The notes under the pieces were generated by a model. That model was not told where the DNA came from. It ran no database searches and was given only the letters and a program-made list of their open reading frames with translations. A DNA stretch of 64,000 nt from Streptomyces sp. NBC_01296 (lineage in GTDB: Bacteria > Actinomycetota > Actinomycetes > Streptomycetales > Streptomycetaceae): assembly GCF_035984415.1 (NCBI RefSeq), contig NZ_CP130721.1, positions 62,001 to 126,000 on the forward strand, written 5' to 3'. Of this stretch, positions 62,078 through 64,000 are shown piece by piece. Each line of letters starts with the position of its first letter. Positions within the stretch are counted from its first letter, which is position 1. A program made the translations under genes and the position numbers.

Positions 62078-62927
62078 GACCGTGCGCCCGGACGGGGCGC
62101 GGATCCACTACGAGGTGTACGGCACCGGCTTCCCCGTCCTGCTCCTCGGCCCCGGCGAGGTACCGGGCCAGTGCGACGGTGCGCGAGCCGCGTTCGCGGA
62201 ACTCGCCACCGCGCTCGCCGCGCAGTTCCGGGTCGTCACGGTCGACGCCCGCCACCAGGGTCGCAGCACCGGCCCCGCCGAGCCGTTCTGCTACGGACGC
62301 ACCGCGGCCGACCAGCTGGCCGTCCTGGACGAGCTCGGCATCGAGCGCGCCCACGTCGTGGCCTCCGGCGCCGGCACCCCCCAGGCCTGGCGCCTGGTCC
62401 AGGACGCCCCGGAGCGGATCGCCGCCGTCGTCGCCCACGCACCCGTCGGCATCGACGGGAGCAACACCCTCGGCGACTTCCTGGGCACCTTCGACGAGGC
62501 CATGCGGCTGGCCCGCGCCGAGGGCGTCGAGGGCGTGATCGCGGAGGCCGCCCTGGGCGGCGGCTTCGCGGCCCGGCCCGGCGCCGGCCCGTACGCCCGG
62601 CGCTTCGAGGAGGTCTCCTCCTTCCGCGAGGAGATCCTCGCCCTGCGCCGCGAGCGCTACATCGTGGGCCTCGTCCGGTTCCGCGACGGGCTCTGGCCGC
62701 AGGGATCGGCCTTCTTCTCCGTACCCGAGGAGTGGCTCGCGTCGTTCCCCGCGCCCCTGCTCGTGCTGCCCGGCGCAAGCGCCCTGGCCCCCGAGGGCCT
62801 GGCCAAGCGGCTCGCCGCGGAGGTGCCCGGCGCCCGTATCGCGCAGAGCGGCCCGGGCACCCCCGACCGCGGGACGGAGACCGTCGACCAGGTCGTCTCC
62901 TTCCTCCTCGAGACCACCGCACGCTGA
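62070..62927 (+). CDS. Alpha/beta-hydrolase-fold protein lacking the catalytic serine and histidine
   Basis: A 285-residue protein of the alpha/beta-hydrolase fold (GTGFPVLLLGPG, FRVVTVDARHQGRSTGPAEP, LDELGIERAHVVASGAG). At the nucleophile elbow, GHSxGG is replaced by VASGAGT, so the aligned nucleophile is Gly; the C-terminal His motif reads SGPGTPDRG with no His. It overlaps the PKS-NRPS stop by 8 nt, so it is made together with the megasynthase. It cannot be a standard esterase. A non-hydrolytic role such as cyclase or binding protein is inferred. Confidence 0.8.
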   Translation: MPETVRPDGARIHYEVYGTGFPVLLLGPGEVPGQCDGARAAFAELATALAAQFRVVTVDARHQGRSTGPAEPFCYGRTAADQLAVLDELGIERAHVVASGAGTPQAWRLVQDAPERIAAVVAHAPVGIDGSNTLGDFLGTFDEAMRLARAEGVEGVIAEAALGGGFAARPGAGPYARRFEEVSSFREEILALRRERYIVGLVRFRDGLWPQGSAFFSVPEEWLASFPAPLLVLPGASALAPEGLAKRLAAEVPGARIAQSGPGTPDRGTETVDQVVSFLLETTAR

Positions 62928-62941
62928 AGGAGACGACCGTC

Positions 62942-64000
62942 ATGATCACGCTCGACAACCTCGACATCACCGACGAGACGGCGTACGCCGAGACCGGCTA
63001 CCCGTACGCGGAGTGGGACCTGCTGCGCCGCGAGGAGCCCGTGTTCTGGTACCGGCGCCCCGGCTTCGAGCCGTTCTGGGTGCTGACCCGGCACGAGGAC
63101 ATCGCCTACGTCTCGCGCAACCCGAAGCTCTTCTCCAGCGCCCAGCGGGTCACCCTCGACACCCCCGAGGCCGTGGAGATGTTCGAAGCCCAGCTGGAGG
63201 CGCGGGCCGAGATGTTCGGGCACGCCCCGGACCTGCCCCCGGCCCTCTCGTACATGGACTCGCCGCGCCACCGCCACCTGCGCCAGGTCATGGCGCCCTG
63301 CTTCACGCCCAAGGCGATCAGGGAGCTGGAGGAGCGGTTCCACGAGCTGGCTGCCGAGTACGCGGCGGCGTTCACCCGCCTGCTCGACGAGAACGGTACC
63401 GCCGACGTCGCCAAGAGCCTGTCCGCACGGCTGCCGGTCGCAGCGATCTGCGAACTGGTCGGCGCGCCCCTCAAGGACTGGGACGACATCTTCGAGTGGA
63501 CCGAGGGCACCACCGCGGCCGCCGACCCGGAGAACCAGCGCGACGGCGAGGACGCCGAAGCCACCTTCGCCCGCAACATGGGCGCACTCAGCGGCTACGT
63601 CGCGGGCCTGGTCCAGGAGCGCATGGCCGACATCGACGGCACCGGCACGGACGTGCTGAGCCGCCTGGCCCGCGCCCGGATCGAAGGCGAGCCGCTGGCC
63701 TTCCACGAGATCCTCTACACCATCTTCAACCTGCTGGTCGCGGGCATCGGCACCACCCGCAACGCGACCACCGGCGGTATCCAGGCCCTCCTGGAACACC
63801 CCGAGCAGGTGCAGAAGCTCATCGAGGACCCGTCGCTGGTCGACGGCGCCGTCGAGGAGATCCTGCGCTGGACCTCGATCGCCGTGAACTTCGTGCGCAC
63901 CGCGACCGAGGACACCGAGATCGGCGGCCGGCTCATCCGCAAGGGCCAGACCGTCGCCATGTGGTACCCGGCGGGCAACCGCGACGAGGCGGTCTTCGAG
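62942..64000 (+). CDS. Cytochrome P450 (3' end beyond window)
   Basis: The frame is open from ATG 62942 (after AAGGAGACG) to the right edge, 353 residues. It is a bacterial CYP: PALSYMDSPRHRHLRQVMAP (C-helix region), ILYTIFNLLVAGIGTTRNAT (I-helix) and VEEILRWTSIAVNFVRTAT (K-helix ExxR). The I-helix oxygen-activation motif, usually AG-x-E/D-T-T, reads AGIGTT, so the acidic residue is Gly. The heme Cys loop is outside the window. It probably oxidises the released product or a carrier-bound intermediate; the altered I-helix could mean an unusual reaction. Confidence 0.93.
   Translation, partial: MITLDNLDITDETAYAETGYPYAEWDLLRREEPVFWYRRPGFEPFWVLTRHEDIAYVSRNPKLFSSAQRVTLDTPEAVEMFEAQLEARAEMFGHAPDLPPALSYMDSPRHRHLRQVMAPCFTPKAIRELEERFHELAAEYAAAFTRLLDENGTADVAKSLSARLPVAAICELVGAPLKDWDDIFEWTEGTTAAADPENQRDGEDAEATFARNMGALSGYVAGLVQERMADIDGTGTDVLSRLARARIEGEPLAFHEILYTIFNLLVAGIGTTRNATTGGIQALLEHPEQVQKLIEDPSLVDGAVEEILRWTSIAVNFVRTATEDTEIGGRLIRKGQTVAMWYPAGNRDEAVFE

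Overview
The window is very GC-rich (third codon positions almost always G or C), with GTG/TTG starts, overlapping stop/start codons, SARP and LAL regulators and a type II polyketide synthase. This points to Streptomyces or a close actinomycete. Essentially all 64 kb looks like the interior of one large biosynthetic gene cluster; both edges cut through genes of the cluster (a PKS carrier domain on the left, a P450 on the right).

Layout. 0-3.6 kb: end of a modular PKS, a palindromic repeat, a free-standing ketosynthase-like protein without catalytic residues, and an Sfp-type PPTase. 3.6-9.1 kb: an ActIV-like metallo-beta-lactamase-fold cyclase/thioesterase, two SARP regulators, a thioesterase and a KS-alpha-like protein with a damaged active site. 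9.1-20.5 kb: a relic of an NRPS condensation domain, an acyl ligase, a flavin hydroxylase, a type II thioesterase, an aromatase/cyclase, an acyl-CoA dehydrogenase, a second PPTase and an odd condensation-thioesterase protein. 20.5-28.7 kb: a complete S-adenosylmethionine regeneration set (metK, adenosine kinase, metH, metF, ahcY). 28.8-36.2 kb: a carboxyltransferase subunit, a LAL regulator, a fused 3-hydroxyacyl-CoA dehydrogenase and crotonyl-CoA carboxylase/reductase. 36.4-44.1 kb: thioesterase, KAS III, KS-alpha, KS-beta, ACP, a broken second ACP, an MBL relic, a SnoaL-like protein, ketoreductase and a second aromatase/cyclase. 44.3-50.2 kb: a methoxymalonyl-ACP pathway (AT-carrier-methyltransferase fusion plus FkbK, FkbJ, FkbI and FkbH homologues). 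50.3-62.1 kb: a 3,931-residue PKS-NRPS, KS-AT-ACP-C-A-PCP-KS-AT-KR-ACP-TE. 62.1-64 kb: an alpha/beta-hydrolase-fold protein and a cytochrome P450.

How they fit (inference). CCR and the dehydrogenase would supply ethylmalonyl-CoA, matching the TAGH motif of the first AT. The FkbH-K set would supply methoxymalonyl-ACP, matching the VASH motif of the second AT. The adenylation code reads as glycine. The megasynthase would therefore add an ethyl-branched ketide, glycine and an alpha-methoxy-beta-hydroxy acid unit. The type II PKS, two aromatase/cyclases, ketoreductase and hydroxylase would make an aromatic or cyclised polyketide part. The SAM cycle would meet methylation demand. I do not recognise the final product.

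Regulation. Direct repeats of a TCGAGCG-like heptamer spaced exactly 11 bp, then 8 nt, then a -10 hexamer with A at position 2 and T at position 6, recur upstream of at least six transcription units. This fits a SARP regulon. Several genes exist as pairs in which one copy is degenerate (KS, ACP, MBL, condensation domain), suggesting the cluster grew by duplication and is partly decaying.
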